From Hyperoodon ampullatus (lineage: Eukaryota; Chordata; Mammalia; Artiodactyla; Ziphiidae): a stretch of DNA of 64,000 bases. This document shows, piece by piece, positions 32,052-42,945 of the stretch (its first letter is position 1; every line of letters begins with the position of its first letter). The translations under genes and the position numbers were made by a program. The notes under the pieces were generated by a model. The model was not told the origin of the DNA, ran no database searches, and saw only the letters and a list, made by a program, of their open reading frames with translations. The stretch lies in assembly GCA_949752795.1 (NCBI GenBank), contig OX457072.1:1178001-1242000 (forward strand), written 5' to 3'.

Positions 32052-34977
32052 CACTAATATTTTAACCTAATTATTAACAAGGTGGTGTTGATGCTACATT
32101 TTCATGGATGCTGTCATCCATGGCACTGAAAATCAGGAACGACAGGGAACATGAAAAGTTATTGGTAGTCAGACGTTCCTGTTTTAGACATTATTTATCA
32201 CCCTTGCATCACACTATTGCATTGTGTCTTTCAAATAACTATTATTCTGAGAGGGTATAAATTATTCTGGCTTTACCAACATTTAATGGCACTGCACTTG
32301 GTGAATCACAAACCGAGGGTCAGTGTCCTTTTAAAGCGGGATTACTACGGAAATTAAAGTAGATATGAAAGCTCCAAAGACAGTGTTTAATGCATCAAGT
32401 TGTAGAAGTGTTTTTTATTACTACGGTGTCAATCAAAGCCCAGAGAATTTCAATAAATTGGCTAAAATGGCCGAGTTTTAGTGGTGGGAGTACTTTTAGA
32501 ATTTAGGGCACTGGCTGTATTTCTCTTCTTTTTGCCCCTAATTACTCTCTGAGTTACAAGACAATGGAGAGAGGAAGATAAGCATAGGCATCTGTCAGGG
32601 AAAAGAGGGGAAAAAAGGAAAAAAGAATGTAAACTCAGATTATGTACAGAACTAGGAATCAGCATCTGCATACCTGAGAATAGAATGGGGCCCAGGAAGT
32701 GAAAGATCACAGCGAATGGTGTGAGGCCTGGTCCTGAAACAGGAACACTTTCCTGCAAAGGAATAAATGTTATTCCATCCGCTGTACAGATTTCACAGCA
32801 TCTCAGGTGCTCACTACGGAGGCTGCAGACGTCTCTGCTCTGGGGAGACTTGTCTTTGTTAGAATCACGTGAAAGCAGTTGAGCCGGGATTTTCCTAGTT
32901 GGGGGCCAGCACACCGTCACCTGCAGCCTCATGGCTCCAGCAGGACACAGAACTTGACCCCCAAGCCCAGACTTGGACAGCCTTGTTCCAGAAACACTAG
33001 AATCCACCCAGCTCCAGAGGCTGCTATTAACCCACATTTTAGGGTTCCTGGGATGTTTGCTAAGGTTTCCAGGTTTGCAGAATGTCTGGACACCTCGCAC
33101 ATGGCCGGGTTCGCTGGAGGAGTCCAGAGTGTAAATCTTGTCTTCTAGTTGCAGAACTTAGGAGATCCAGGGTGAGCTTTCAGTTTTTTTCCATTAACAA
33201 TGTATCCTAAAGCCAGATTATGGTGTGTAAATTCCTGTAGGAATTTAACCAAAAATGGGTTACAAATTGCCACCTAGAGAGAACCAACTTATATAAATTA
33301 AATGAATGTAAAGAAGCAGGAAAAGCCTGGAAGGAGACAGGAAAGCCTGTGGATGATATTCTTGGAGGTTAACTTGATAAATTCCTGTCCAACACCTGCC
33401 TTAGCGTTCTAGAGCGTCCTACATGACTGCCCACTTTTTAGAAGGGGTTACTACACCCATCCTTATGAGAGAGAACAAAAAGTAAAATAATCAAATTCAT
33501 TTTATGACATTAGCAGTGCATTGCATTTTTTGCAGTTGCCTATACTGCAAATGTATGCCAGTGTGGGTGAAAATCCAACATCTTCTAATAATCTCCTTGT
33601 TTTGAGTTTAGCCAGGAGATAAAATGTTTCAGAGGGTATTTGCTAAAATACTCTTAAAGGGAAAGATGCATTTCTTCTCCAATTTTTTAATTTTAAAAAT
33701 TCCTGTTTATTAAGAAGAGATTTATTGTATCAATATAGCATTATAGCCTGGGTGTTCCCATTACTTGGACCATTGATGAAAGTGATTTTATTGAAGAAAA
33801 GGTTTTCCTTTGACTACAAATGTGCTTTTTCCTATTTTATGACTAATCCATTCTCTAGTTAATTTAATTCAAAGGCCTATAAAATAACTTTATCAAAGGC
33901 CAAGTGTTGAACTGTATATCAATTAAGAAGGAACTCATTGAATTCACATAATGAATTTCTTTACAATCTAAAATGATCGTTTGAGGTGCTTCAAACTCCA
34001 TCAACAACATTCAGTTAGAAATCAGTGTGGAACAAATTGACTAAACATCTTCGACAAACTCTGGACTGGATATCATGTTATCTTATGAGGGGCCACTGTC
34101 CTAACACACCCCATACAAACACCCAAACCACCAATTTGACAACAGCTACAAAATCAAATAACAAAATTTTCAGTGAGAGAGGAATCAATAGGATGTGTGT
34201 GGCAGGGAGCCTGAAAGGTTGAATTTTAAGTAGATTTTTAGAATAAAGTGTTTTCTTTTAAAAGTTAGCAAGCTGTTCCTAGGGCAACAAAACTGTTGCT
34301 GATATTGGCAAAGACCACCTTTCTGCAAAACTCTGGCTCTAACTGTTTGTGGCAAGTGGTGAGAACATTCTCACAGGAGCTGAGACTCCCTCGAGTGAGA
34401 AATGGAATCAAGCCCTTGACTGATTCCAACTGCCAAGTCCAACCGTGTTTGAAGGGATCCATGGCTTCGTGCAGCCTGACCGAAGTCACCGGGCACTGGA
34501 GTGACACTTCACCTTAAAGAGAAGCTCACTGCAATTGTTTTCTTCTCTTTTTGCTCCCGGGGTGCTCTGTGTCGCTGCCCTAGGAGCCCCTGACGGGTGT
34601 CAGGGAGGAAGCAGCTCTGTCTGTGTGTTGGGGGATGTTTATGAGAAAGAGCTGAATCCTAATGGAGCAGCGTTATGATAAATCAGGTCAGTTCTGCCCG
34701 ACAGCATCTAGAACTGTGAGGGGTCCCACGGGGATTTTCCAGGGTTCATTTGCCCCAGACCTGCCTCCAGTGTTTCTGGGAAAACAGTGAGGCAGGATGT
34801 CCCGGAGGCTTAGGGCCAGGCCCAATGTGGCACTTTTTAGCCTCCAGGGTGGGCGGGGGTGGCCTGAATTCTGGCTCTAAGGACAAGGTACAGGGAACCT
34901 GCACTAACCCTGGGCTTGAGTGGTTTTCTAATGTATATATTTTTAGTTGTTGAAGTTTATCTTTTACTTTATTCCCT
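32052..34977. other. Unique-looking non-coding sequence with a 212-codon chance frame
   Basis: The minus-strand frame 32462-33100 (212 codons) has a hydrophobic Phe/Leu/Ser-rich stretch towards its C-terminal half but no recognised family. No promoter, splice pattern or repeat context supports it. Elsewhere the block shows no gene and no named repeat. The parts 33480-34000 are AT-rich and uninterrupted by insertions. Confidence 0.45.
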
Positions 34978-35205
34978 GTTTTTTTATTGCAGAATAGTTG
35001 ATTTACAAGATTGTGTTAGTGTCAGGTGTATAGCACAGTGATTGAGTTATACATATACATATACTATGTATTTCTATATTCTGCTTCAGATTCTCTTTCC
35101 TTATAGGTTATTACAAAATATTGAGTATATTTCCCGAGCTATACAGTAAGTCCTTGTTGGTCATCTATCAATATTTTGTATATAGTAGTGTGCGTATGGC
35201 TAATA
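34978..35205 (-). mobile_element. Cetartiodactyl L1 3' UTR fragment, antisense
   Basis: 'ttttttattgcagaatagttgatttacaagattgtgttagtgtcaggtgtatagcacagtgattgagttatacatatac', then 'cttataggttattacaaaatattgagtatatttcccgagctatacagtaagtccttgttggtcatctatc' is the reverse complement of the UTR seen at 28350-28561. The leading T run marks the A tail. Confidence 0.88.
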
Positions 35206-36395
35206 TTTTTATAATGTCACAGACAGGCTCTGGGAAAGGAGAAATAAATCAGAATATTAAATGAAATGCAGCCCTATTATTCATCCCAAGCTGGTGAGAC
35301 GCCCCATATTTGTCACATACATGAACCAATGTATAGTCGCTCCAGGGAATTAAAGTTAAGTTGCTTAGAGTAATGGCCTAGGATGGAATTAATTTGAAAA
35401 TCAACCAAACAAAAGAATGTTTCTGAGAGTAGCTGTTCTCCGCACAAAGAGAAGGGAGTGAGCAAGGGCTCGGGGTCAGTAGGGCATCCATCAGCAGGGG
35501 TGTGTCTTCGGGGCCCGGGCCTGGGGCCAGGGGTAAGCTGGGTCCCGGTTCTGCAGTGCATATGTAATACATTTAAGAGCACGTAAGTGGGTGCTGGGAT
35601 CGGGAGGGTTGGACCAGTCATCCATCCGTAGTGATATGTAGAATTGCAGTGAGGAGAGAGCGCTTAGGGAGAGAACTGTGCTCTCCTTAAGTTTGCGGTG
35701 CCAGATATTTACTATTTTTATTCTTCTATGGGCAACAGATTGCAGTAAAAACGAGGGCAACTGCCGTGCCGGGGATGAGCTGAAAGCTGGCAGCTGACTC
35801 CACGGAGCTCTGTCGTGGACACAGGTGATTTCACAGGACAGCACATGGGACAAGGATCCTCTTTGACTGTCCAGGGGGAAGGCAAACAGAGACGCGCGCC
35901 GAGGGCCTGGGTGAGCAGGTGGAAATGAGAGGCCACCCCAAGCGGTGGCTTCCTCTCCAGGCGCTGCCCCTGCCTGGCCCCGCCTCCCAGATAAAAGTGC
36001 ATCCTCATCCCCATAAAAATGCCCTACTCAGGGTCCATCTGGAATCTGCCCTGCAGTCATCGGACGCCAAGTCCAGCCCCGGTAACAAGCCCTCCTAACA
36101 CCCCTTCCTTCCCCAGGAGGCCCGGGTGCCTCGGGATGTGAACTCTCCTTGCAACGACTACCTACGGAGAGAACCCTCGTCCCCGCAGCTGCGTCCCCCA
36201 GCTGTGTGTCTGGGGAGCGGGGCAGTGGAGGTCCCCTGACACAGAGCACAGGGCTTGTTCCTCTGACCTGTTACTTTCACAGATGCTCCATCCACTGAGG
36301 GGCTGTCGAATGTCATGAATTTGGCAAAGCTCTGAGAATGGTCACATCTAACATACAAGCCGCTAATACCACATACTGTTGTTTTAAGGGTTTGT
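35206..36395. other. GC-richer unassigned sequence
   Basis: About 1.2 kb, GC-richer than its surroundings at 35460-36250 with some CpGs but well short of an island. Several overlapping minus-strand frames (for example 35491-35853, 35718-36014) have no identifiable domains. No named repeat. Confidence 0.4.
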
Positions 36396-36467
36396 ATTTC
36401 ATGACACACTTCTTCCCACCACACCTTCATGAAGTAAGTATTTTACACTTTATAGGTGAGGAAAATA
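36396..36467 (-). repeat. MIR fragment, antisense (left piece)
   Basis: 'catgaagtaagtattttacactttataggtgaggaaaa' matches the antisense MIR core (atgaggtaggtattatta...ttttacagatgaggaaac). It stops where the MER2-like element begins. Confidence 0.5.
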
Positions 36468-36611
36468 CACCGTCTGCTCCCAGCACCCGAGATCCACGGC
36501 TGCAGGGACCTCGGGATGTGAGCTGTCAAGTTATATGAGGGACTCGAGCGTCCGCAGGTTTCAGAGTCTCAGGGGCCCTGGAACAAATCCTCCCACAATA
36601 CAAGACGACTG
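36468..36611 (+). mobile_element. MER2-like element, decayed
   Basis: The 3' half is clear: 'tatatgagggactcgagcgtccgcaggtttcagagtctcaggggccctggaacaaatcctccc...gacgactg', ending at 36611 followed by TA (36612-36613). TA also precedes the presumed start (36466-36467), consistent with the Tigger target duplication. It lies between two antisense MIR-like pieces, as if inserted into or between them. Confidence 0.75.
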
Positions 36612-36639
36612 TATGAACTGACTTCACCTCACTTAGCAA

Positions 36640-36795
36640 CTTTTATGAAGCTACTATGAATTCATCTCTCAGATCAGGCAACGGGAAACCAAGCGTTCAG
36701 GAAACGTACTCAGGGCAGTGAGCTTGTGTGTGGCTGAGTCAGGACTCTCACTCAGGACTCGGGCCTCAGGCCCAGACATCTAACTCCTGTCCTTC
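36640..36795 (-). repeat. MIR SINE, antisense (right piece)
   Basis: 'gaattcatctctcagatcaggcaacgggaaaccaagcgttcagg' and 'tgtggctgagtcaggactctcactcaggactcgggcctcaggcccagacatctaactcctgtcc' follow the antisense MIR order from the core to the 'gattcgaacccaggtctgactcc' end. Because the core appears here as well as at 36396-36467, these may be two MIRs and not one split copy. Confidence 0.6.
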
Positions 36796-37332
36796 CCTTC
36801 AATCTGTTCACCCACGTGGACGAGGGGTGGGGAGACCAAGGGATCTCCCAGCTTCACACAACCATGAGGGGGTCTCACCGCCCGTGGACCTTCAAGGCAC
36901 ACACACATACTCAGGAGTTAAATTGCCTTCTCTGTTTTTAATTGACTTTGTCTCAATGACCTAGTTATTTCTAATGATTGTAATTTTAAATTACCCACCT
37001 GAGGCTTGAAGGAAGGTGGTGTCAGAGGTCACCCTGCTGGTTAACCCCAGCCCCGAGTTGACCACGTTCTAGATCCAGCAGAATTCAACCGTTATCCAGA
37101 CTCGAACAATAGGTGGTGAACTTGTTAATCCATGTTGAATTTCCTGGACTATAACTTAGCAACTTATCATGAATAAGGTTATTTGGTGATTTTTGTGATA
37201 TTTTGTGTTTAGAGAAGCTGACACAAGATGTGAGATAACCTTTCAAAGAAACATAGATCACAGACAGGTGACCAAATAGTGTTAAAACACTATCTTGGTT
37301 TTACACAGAGTCTGTTATAGAAGTGCCACCAA
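36796..37332. other. Unassigned sequence
   Basis: About 540 bp, nothing recognised. Confidence 0.4.
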
Positions 37333-37583
37333 GAATCATTGCCCCTGGACTTCCCTGGTGGCGCAGTGGTTGAGAGTCTGCCTGCCAATGCAGGGCACAC
37401 GGGTTTGTGCCCCGGTCCGGGAGGATCCCACATGCCGCGGAGCAGCTAGGCCTGTGAGCCATGGCCGCTGAGCCTGTGCGTCCGGAGCCTGTGCTCCACA
37501 ACGGGAGAGGCCGCAACAGTGAGAGGCCCGTGTACCGCCAAAAAAAAAAAAAAAAAAAAGAAAGAAGAAATGAATCATTGCCC
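37333..37583 (+). mobile_element. CHR-type tRNA-derived SINE, sense, with TSD
   Basis: The body is 37345-37571: 'ctggacttccctggtggcgcagtggttgagagtctgcctgcc', box-B-like GGTTTGTGCCCCGG, 'gtgagccatggccgctgagcc', then a 19-base A run and 'gaaagaagaaat'. A perfect 12-base duplication GAATCATTGCCC is at 37333-37344 and 37572-37583. The intact TSD and long A tail make it one of the youngest insertions here. Confidence 0.96.
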
Positions 37584-38261
37584 TTAGCATGCTATACGTG
37601 TTTTCTTCTTCCTTTATAAAATATGCAGTCTCCTAATTAGTCCTGAAGCCTTCCTGCTATCTGTAACGCAGGCCAGACTGAAGCAAAAATCAAATTTTTA
37701 GAAAGCCTGAGGGAGGGTAAGATATTTAAGGAGGAAGGCCATTAAATGTCATGTCTTATAGAGACCACTGGGCAGATTTGTGGCTGAGGTACCATTTTAG
37801 GAAGACACAGATTTTCCCAAATGTGCTGTAGCTCATTCAACGTGTAGATCTCACTACATTCTCCACGGGGAGGGTGGAGGTTGTCCTCAGATGGAGGGCG
37901 AGCATTTCAGCATAAGGCCTTTCTCTTGCTTCCCTGGACATCTGTTCAAAGAATTCTTTGCTCAAGCCAGTGTCCAGCCCTGAGTAAGATGAGGTCAGCC
38001 CTGAAGGCTGGTGGTTTTGCATTTGATTCCTTAGTACTTCCTTCTCTCTCTTTGTATTGTTTCTTCTCACAAGACCTTATGTCATATTTACGGTGATGAG
38101 TATTAGCTCAGGTTTAATTATTATGTATTTTGGACTAAGGATGTCATCATGAAAGAGATTAATCTTTCTCTATTTTCCAATACTTGTAATAACAGTGTTT
38201 TCCAGAGATACTTCCAGAACTTTCAAAACTATTTATTTTCTTAATCAGAAAATGAAGTTTA
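37584..38261. other. Unassigned sequence
   Basis: No gene or named repeat in about 680 bp. Short frames at 37837-38096 are open on both strands. Confidence 0.4.
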
Positions 38262-38519
38262 GGGCTTCCCTGGTGGTGCAGTGGTTAAGAATTCACCTGC
38301 CAATGCATGGGACACGGGTTCGAGCCCTGGTCCGGGAAGATCCCACATGCTGCAGAGCAACTAAGCCTGTGCGCCACAACACTGAACCTGTGCTCTAGAG
38401 CCTGAGAGCCACAACTACTGAGCCCATGTGCCACAACTACTAAAGCCCATGCGCCAAGAGCCCGTGCTCTACAAGAAGAGAAGCCACTGCAATGAGAAGC
38501 CCACACACCGCAATGAAGA
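38262..38519 (+). mobile_element. Long-form CHR-type SINE, sense arm of an inverted pair
   Basis: It starts GGGCTTCCCTGGTGGTGCAG, includes box-B-like GGTTCGAGCCCTGG, and continues with the repeated 'gccacaactactgagccc' units and 'gagaagccactgcaatgagaagccc' that the short form lacks. It ends near 'gtagcccctgctcaccgc', before the usual terminal part and A tail. Directly at its end begins an oppositely oriented copy. Confidence 0.9.
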
Positions 38520-38665
38520 GTAGCCCCTGCTCACCGCTCAGTAGTTGTGGCGCACAAGCTTAGTTGCTCCGCGGCATGTGGGATCTTCCCGGACCAGGGC
38601 TTGAACCCATGTCCCCTGCATTGGCAGGCGGATTCTTAACCACTGCATAACCAGGGAAGTCCCTA
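38520..38665 (-). mobile_element. Long-form CHR-type SINE 5' part, antisense arm
   Basis: 'tcagtagttgtggcgcacaagcttagttgctccgcggcatgtgggatcttcccggaccagggcttgaaccc...accagggaagtcccta' is the complement of the first 140 bases of the SINE type to its left. It has no T run, so it lacks its 3' half too. The two arms are complementary over about 130-140 bp and could pair in RNA. Confidence 0.9.
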
Positions 38666-40309
38666 GTTAGCATTATTGAACTGAGTTGGATTATATTCTC
38701 AATACAAACTGTTTTTTAAAAAAACAAAACAAAACATTTTTTATGTATAGACATAACCTGACAATCTGTTCAGACTATTGGTTAATCAGGATTTTAAAAA
38801 TAATCTTTATAAATCCTGCGTGTGCGTGTGTTCTTTTAACTTAAATTCAAACACACACATTTGGATCTATAGTGTTTTCTTTTTTTTGCTAGATTGTAAA
38901 CATTTTTGATGTGGTGAGCTAGCTCATACTGTTTAATGTTTATCTCAGGCAAGTTGGAAACATTCTAATCTCTTAGACACTGAAGTTTATATCCTGTCAC
39001 AAGACTCAGATGCAAACTAAGTGTTAAGTGTTGTATTTAAAGTCTTCAAGTTAGCACCGTAATTTAAAGAACTTTATTGGAATTTCATGTGAAAATTGCA
39101 AGAAAATCCCTCTGGGGACGGTTCTAGTAGAAGAATTATATTCTTAGTTTATTAAAAGAGTGAGCTTTAATTGTAAATGTCTGTTATGGGCACTGAGTAA
39201 ATCTAGCATACTCTATGTTGGGATTTGAGAGGATTTAAACAGTCATTTGGTAAAAGTCATGATAGCCTTTTCTCAAAAGGGTGAGCAGGATTGTAATTTT
39301 CTATGTATTCTTGCCTATTGCCAATCAGAGAAAGGGAATTACTGGAGAGACTGATAGTATCTTTTTCCCATATTTGAATGAAAACGTTCAGAATTAAAAT
39401 TTATCTGGCTCTTTAAAGTGAGATTATTTGTGGGTATAGATAGATTATTATCTCCTAAATCAAAATGTTTGCTGTAAAGATAATAAGAAAATAAGATGAT
39501 ACCACTTAACTCATTCAGTTTGTCACCAGACTATAGGAGAATAATATGATTATAAGAGAAATAGAAATAAAAATTAAGTAGAACTTTACTATGATTATAT
39601 CCCTGAAAAGTTAGAGCAAAACTTGAGAAACATTAGCATAAACCTTAAATGAAATACAGATTTTTCTTTTGCCCCTTTTTTCAAATCATATGAATTTTAA
39701 TAATGATATCACATCCTGTGTCTGAAACTGGTTAAGTGTCCACATGGCAAATTTACTTTTCTAAGTGACCGTTGAACTGTGTTACCCACTACACAAGTTG
39801 TGCATCACAGTCACGCCTGGCGTGTAAATACTTCCCTCTTCTGTTGACTCCATGCAGACAAATATATTATCTCAGAAGCCATCTGTAGAGGATGGTCAAG
39901 CCCCAAGGTGGATGGGACCTAGTCCCTGAATCAAGCTGTGAAAGGAGGACTTGTCAATCCAGCACGTCCATTTTGGAGTGAGTTAGAGATGAACTTCTCT
40001 TATGAATAAATATAAACTGGTATGACCAAAGGCCATTAAAAAATTTGGAGTTTGTGAGTTTTGAATAGTTTGAACCAAAATGTAGCTTAGATGTGAAAAA
40101 CTAAAGGCTAACTAAAATATTGATAATTTCAGAGTTGAGTGTGTCACAGAAATGGTGAGAAATATTTTTAAACATTGTAAGAACAACTGTAACAACTTTA
40201 TTTACAAAATCCACTGAGGATTTGTTCATAATATTTGACAATGTGGTAAAGCTGGACAGACAAGAAGAATTAGGCAAAAGCAGTAGGTTTTAATTCCTCT
40301 CAATTACAG
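38666..40309. other. Repeat-poor AT-rich sequence
   Basis: About 1.6 kb without a gene or named repeat apart from (AAAAC)n-like sequence at 38717-38738 and a short GTGTGC patch near 38819. It could host conserved non-coding elements but none can be shown from one sequence. Confidence 0.45.
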
Positions 40310-40475
40310 TGTGATTTTCATAAATTACTTAAATGTTCCAACTTGCAGTTCCCTTTTCTGTAAAATGAGAATAAGAAGGCTTTTTAGTATGATCCTCATG
40401 AGAAGGGATGAAATCAAGTGTATCTGGTCTATTGCACGTGACAGTTACCAGGGACATGTTGTTCCCCCTCCACTT
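40310..40475 (+). repeat. MIR SINE (ancient), sense
   Basis: 'tgtgattttcataaattacttaaatgttccaacttgcagttcccttttctgtaaaatgagaataagaagg' followed by 'gatcctcatgagaagggatgaaatcaagtgtatctgg' is a good match in order to MIR (tgaccttgggcaagttacttaacctctctgtgcctcagtttcctcatctgtaaaatggggat...). Confidence 0.8.
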
Positions 40476-40824
40476 TAAATAATCAAGGAAAAATGAAAGG
40501 AAGAAAAAGGAGCTGCATTTTCATGCAATATTAAGTTGTTTTTAGGACAGCTCGGGATTCTATGTAAGGCTATATATCTCCAGGAGCTCCACTTCAACTG
40601 TTAACAAATTCAGCTTCATTTTTATTGAAAATTTATTCAGTTTTTGAACCATTTGTATAACATCTGTCTGCACACTTATATTTTAGAATTTTAATTCTAC
40701 TCTTAATAAGGAACAGTTATATTATGATGAATGTTCTTGACATAGTTTCTTAAGGTGATAACATCAATGTTCCTTTTTTTATTATGATCATTTTAATTTT
40801 AAAGTAGTGATCAGAAAAATAAAA

Positions 40825-41030
40825 ACTAACATTTATTGACTGGTTACAATGTCAGGCTTTCGTGTAAGAAGTATATGTTTATTATCCCATTTAATCTTCG
40901 CAATAGCCTTAACCAGGAAGCATCGTTATTATTCTAATTTTATAGATTACTAAACTGAGGTTTAGGGAGGCAAAGTAATTCATCTCATATCACCCAATAA
41001 ATAAGTGATAAATCTGACTGAAACCTTGCT
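40825..41030 (-). repeat. MIR SINE (ancient), antisense
   Basis: The clearest MIR here: 'aactaacatttattgactggttacaatgtcaggc', 'tattatcccatttaatcttcgcaatagcc', 'attattctaattttatagattactaaactgaggtttagggaggcaaagtaattcatctcatatcacccaataaataagtgataaatctgactgaaacc' in antisense order. It lies 350 bp from a sense MIR (40310-40475). Confidence 0.9.
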
Positions 41031-42280
41031 TTTCCTCCATACTTTTCTGTAAGGTCTTTAACTTAATTTCAATAAGAGTCCATAGACTATACACAAATAC
41101 TTATGTGTGTGCATTCATTCCTAAGGTAGATTAAATAATTGGGAAAATGCACATATTTATATTATAGAATTGATTATGGGTGAAATGATATGACAAAATT
41201 ATTTTGAAAATTCTGAGGTGTCTAGTTTAGATGTGGTGAGCAGAGGGAACCTCAAACAAAAATGGGGCTCCATGTGCGCAGGACAAACTCACCACGCTCA
41301 GGTCACACGGGAGACCAGCTGGAGATGAGGTTGTAAGGGACAGCTCTGCAGTGAGAGGTCTCCTGAAGATCATACTCTGATGAAAAGTTTGAGTCTCATT
41401 TTATAGGCAGCAGAATTTTATGTGTTGTGTTTTTGTCAGATGAGGGCAGTGAGAATAATAATAAAAAAAAGGAACCAATTTTTTTTGATGGAAAATTGTC
41501 TACTTTTGGAGGAAAAGAATGATCTGTTCAGGCCAGTAATGACAATGTCCTTTCATCCTCCTGGTGATTCACCCAAGTTTGGTGCTGATTGGAATGATCT
41601 GGTAAAGAGGGAAGGAGGGAAGAACAGGAGATGAGAAGGAAAAGGAGAGGGCGAGACTGAGAAATGAGAGAGAGTTGATGCAGAGATAAAGGTAATATCC
41701 AAAAAAATAAAACCTGGAAAATGCCAGAAGAAGATTTAAGCACAAGAGAAGGAACTTGTGTGGAACAAGAGAAGGATAAATCCTTTCCTCTTATACCAGG
41801 AGGATAGAGAATTCAGGTCCAGGTACAGGTTGATTTGTAGAGTTGCCTCTGAGAAAAGAAAGGAGCCTGTCCTCCCATCTGATCAAGGGATAGGCAGTCC
41901 TTCTTAGTGGGGAGCCAGGTGGGGAGGTGGACGGGGTGGAGGGACGAGCGGGGACGGAAGGGGACAAAAAGCTTCTTTCAGAGCAAGAAAGAGTCACCAC
42001 AGGAAATGCTTCCAGAATGGCAAAGACCCTCAGGAGTTCACCTCTACAGAAAAGCACTGAGAACACTGGCAAATTTAACTTTTCCAGAAATCTTGAGATT
42101 AACAAAAGGCATGAAACAATGCAAGGAGCATTTACTCAAGAAAATCACCCAATCTTGGTAAGAAAGCAAGCTTCATGTCCTCCTCACAGGTTCTATTCCC
42201 ACTTACTGCACAACGAGAGATTAACAGTAACTAATCATAAAATAGGACAATCAGAATATACTGAATACAAGTTACGTGAA
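41031..42280. other. Unassigned sequence, purine-rich part
   Basis: No gene. 41600-41760 and 41900-42000 are G/A-rich ('gaaggagggaagaacaggagatgagaaggaaaaggagagg'). Frames at 41791-42343 overlap on both strands without recognisable domains. Confidence 0.45.
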
Positions 42281-42875
42281 TGTGGCCTCCGTCTTTCTCT
42301 CTCAAATTCTTATTGTACAAATGTAAAGGCTTTTCCATCTTAACTAAGCACATTGTGGTTGTAACTTTTGTAGTTCGAGATGTGACAGCAAAACTAACAC
42401 AAATTTCTTTTTTCTTCTTTACAGTTTCACAGAGAGAAGGCTTGTTCTTACCGCAGAGCTTAGCCACCTCAGTGTATGCATTTTTTTTCTTTATTAAGTT
42501 GAGAACTTTGACCTTTTTACTGAAAGGAAGCACTTTACATCCTCTCTTTGGCATATCTGAATTGCAGCATCACTGTTCTTGCATTTGGAGGACATTATTA
42601 AGTAAAATAAAGGCCACTTGATCACAAGCATTGTGGTAACGTCAATTGGCTTCTAAGTGACCTGCAGAAGGGACACACAGGACAAAGGGATGATTCTTAT
42701 CCCAGGTGGGTGGAGCTGATTTCACGAGATTTCATCAGCTACTCAGAACACTGTGCAATTTAAAACTTAGAAATTGTTTATTTCTGGAATTTTTTATTTA
42801 ATATTTTCAGATGGCAGTTGACCATGGGTAACTGAAACCACAGAACGGGAAACTGCAGATAAGGGAGGATGGCTG
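42281..42875 (-). pseudogene. Tigger2 DNA transposon remnant with transposase N-terminus
   Basis: On the minus strand the element begins at about 42875 with the complement of the Tigger2 terminus (plus strand 'ccatgggtaactgaaaccacagaacgggaaactgcagataagggaggatggctg'), followed by its 5' untranslated part. A reading frame then runs from ATG at 42554. Its first 85-90 residues follow the pogo/Tigger (CENP-B-like) helix-turn-helix region: MPKRGCKVL start, KKVKVLNLI, EVAKLCGKN, then a Lys-rich linker and CLVKMEKPL. The frame ends at 42231 after leaving recognisable transposase, so the second DNA-binding half and the DDE catalytic domain are absent. It is a non-functional fragment. Confidence 0.88.
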
Positions 42876-42892
42876 TGTATGTCGATAAAACG

Positions 42893-42945
42893 GTTGTAGA
42901 AAGAAAGAAGGGAGGGAGGACAGAAAGAAAGCCATCAGTGAGGTA
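42893..42945 (+). repeat. Polypurine tract
   Basis: 'tagaaagaaagaagggagggaggacagaaagaaagcc' is an almost pure G/A run just outside the Tigger2 end. Confidence 0.75.

Noticed and set aside
31719..32070. Repeated open frames giving similar Cys/Gly/Arg-rich peptides (also at 456-752, 12585-12914, 37301-37590, 47886-48315, 62473-63068, 63554-63848), resembling a gene family
   Set aside because: All coincide with CHR SINE copies in different orientations and phases; the peptide similarity is just translation of the same retroposon.
32462..33100. 212-codon minus-strand frame with hydrophobic stretch
   Set aside because: No recognised domain, no splice or promoter context, and unrelated open frames overlap on the other strand (32879-33148).
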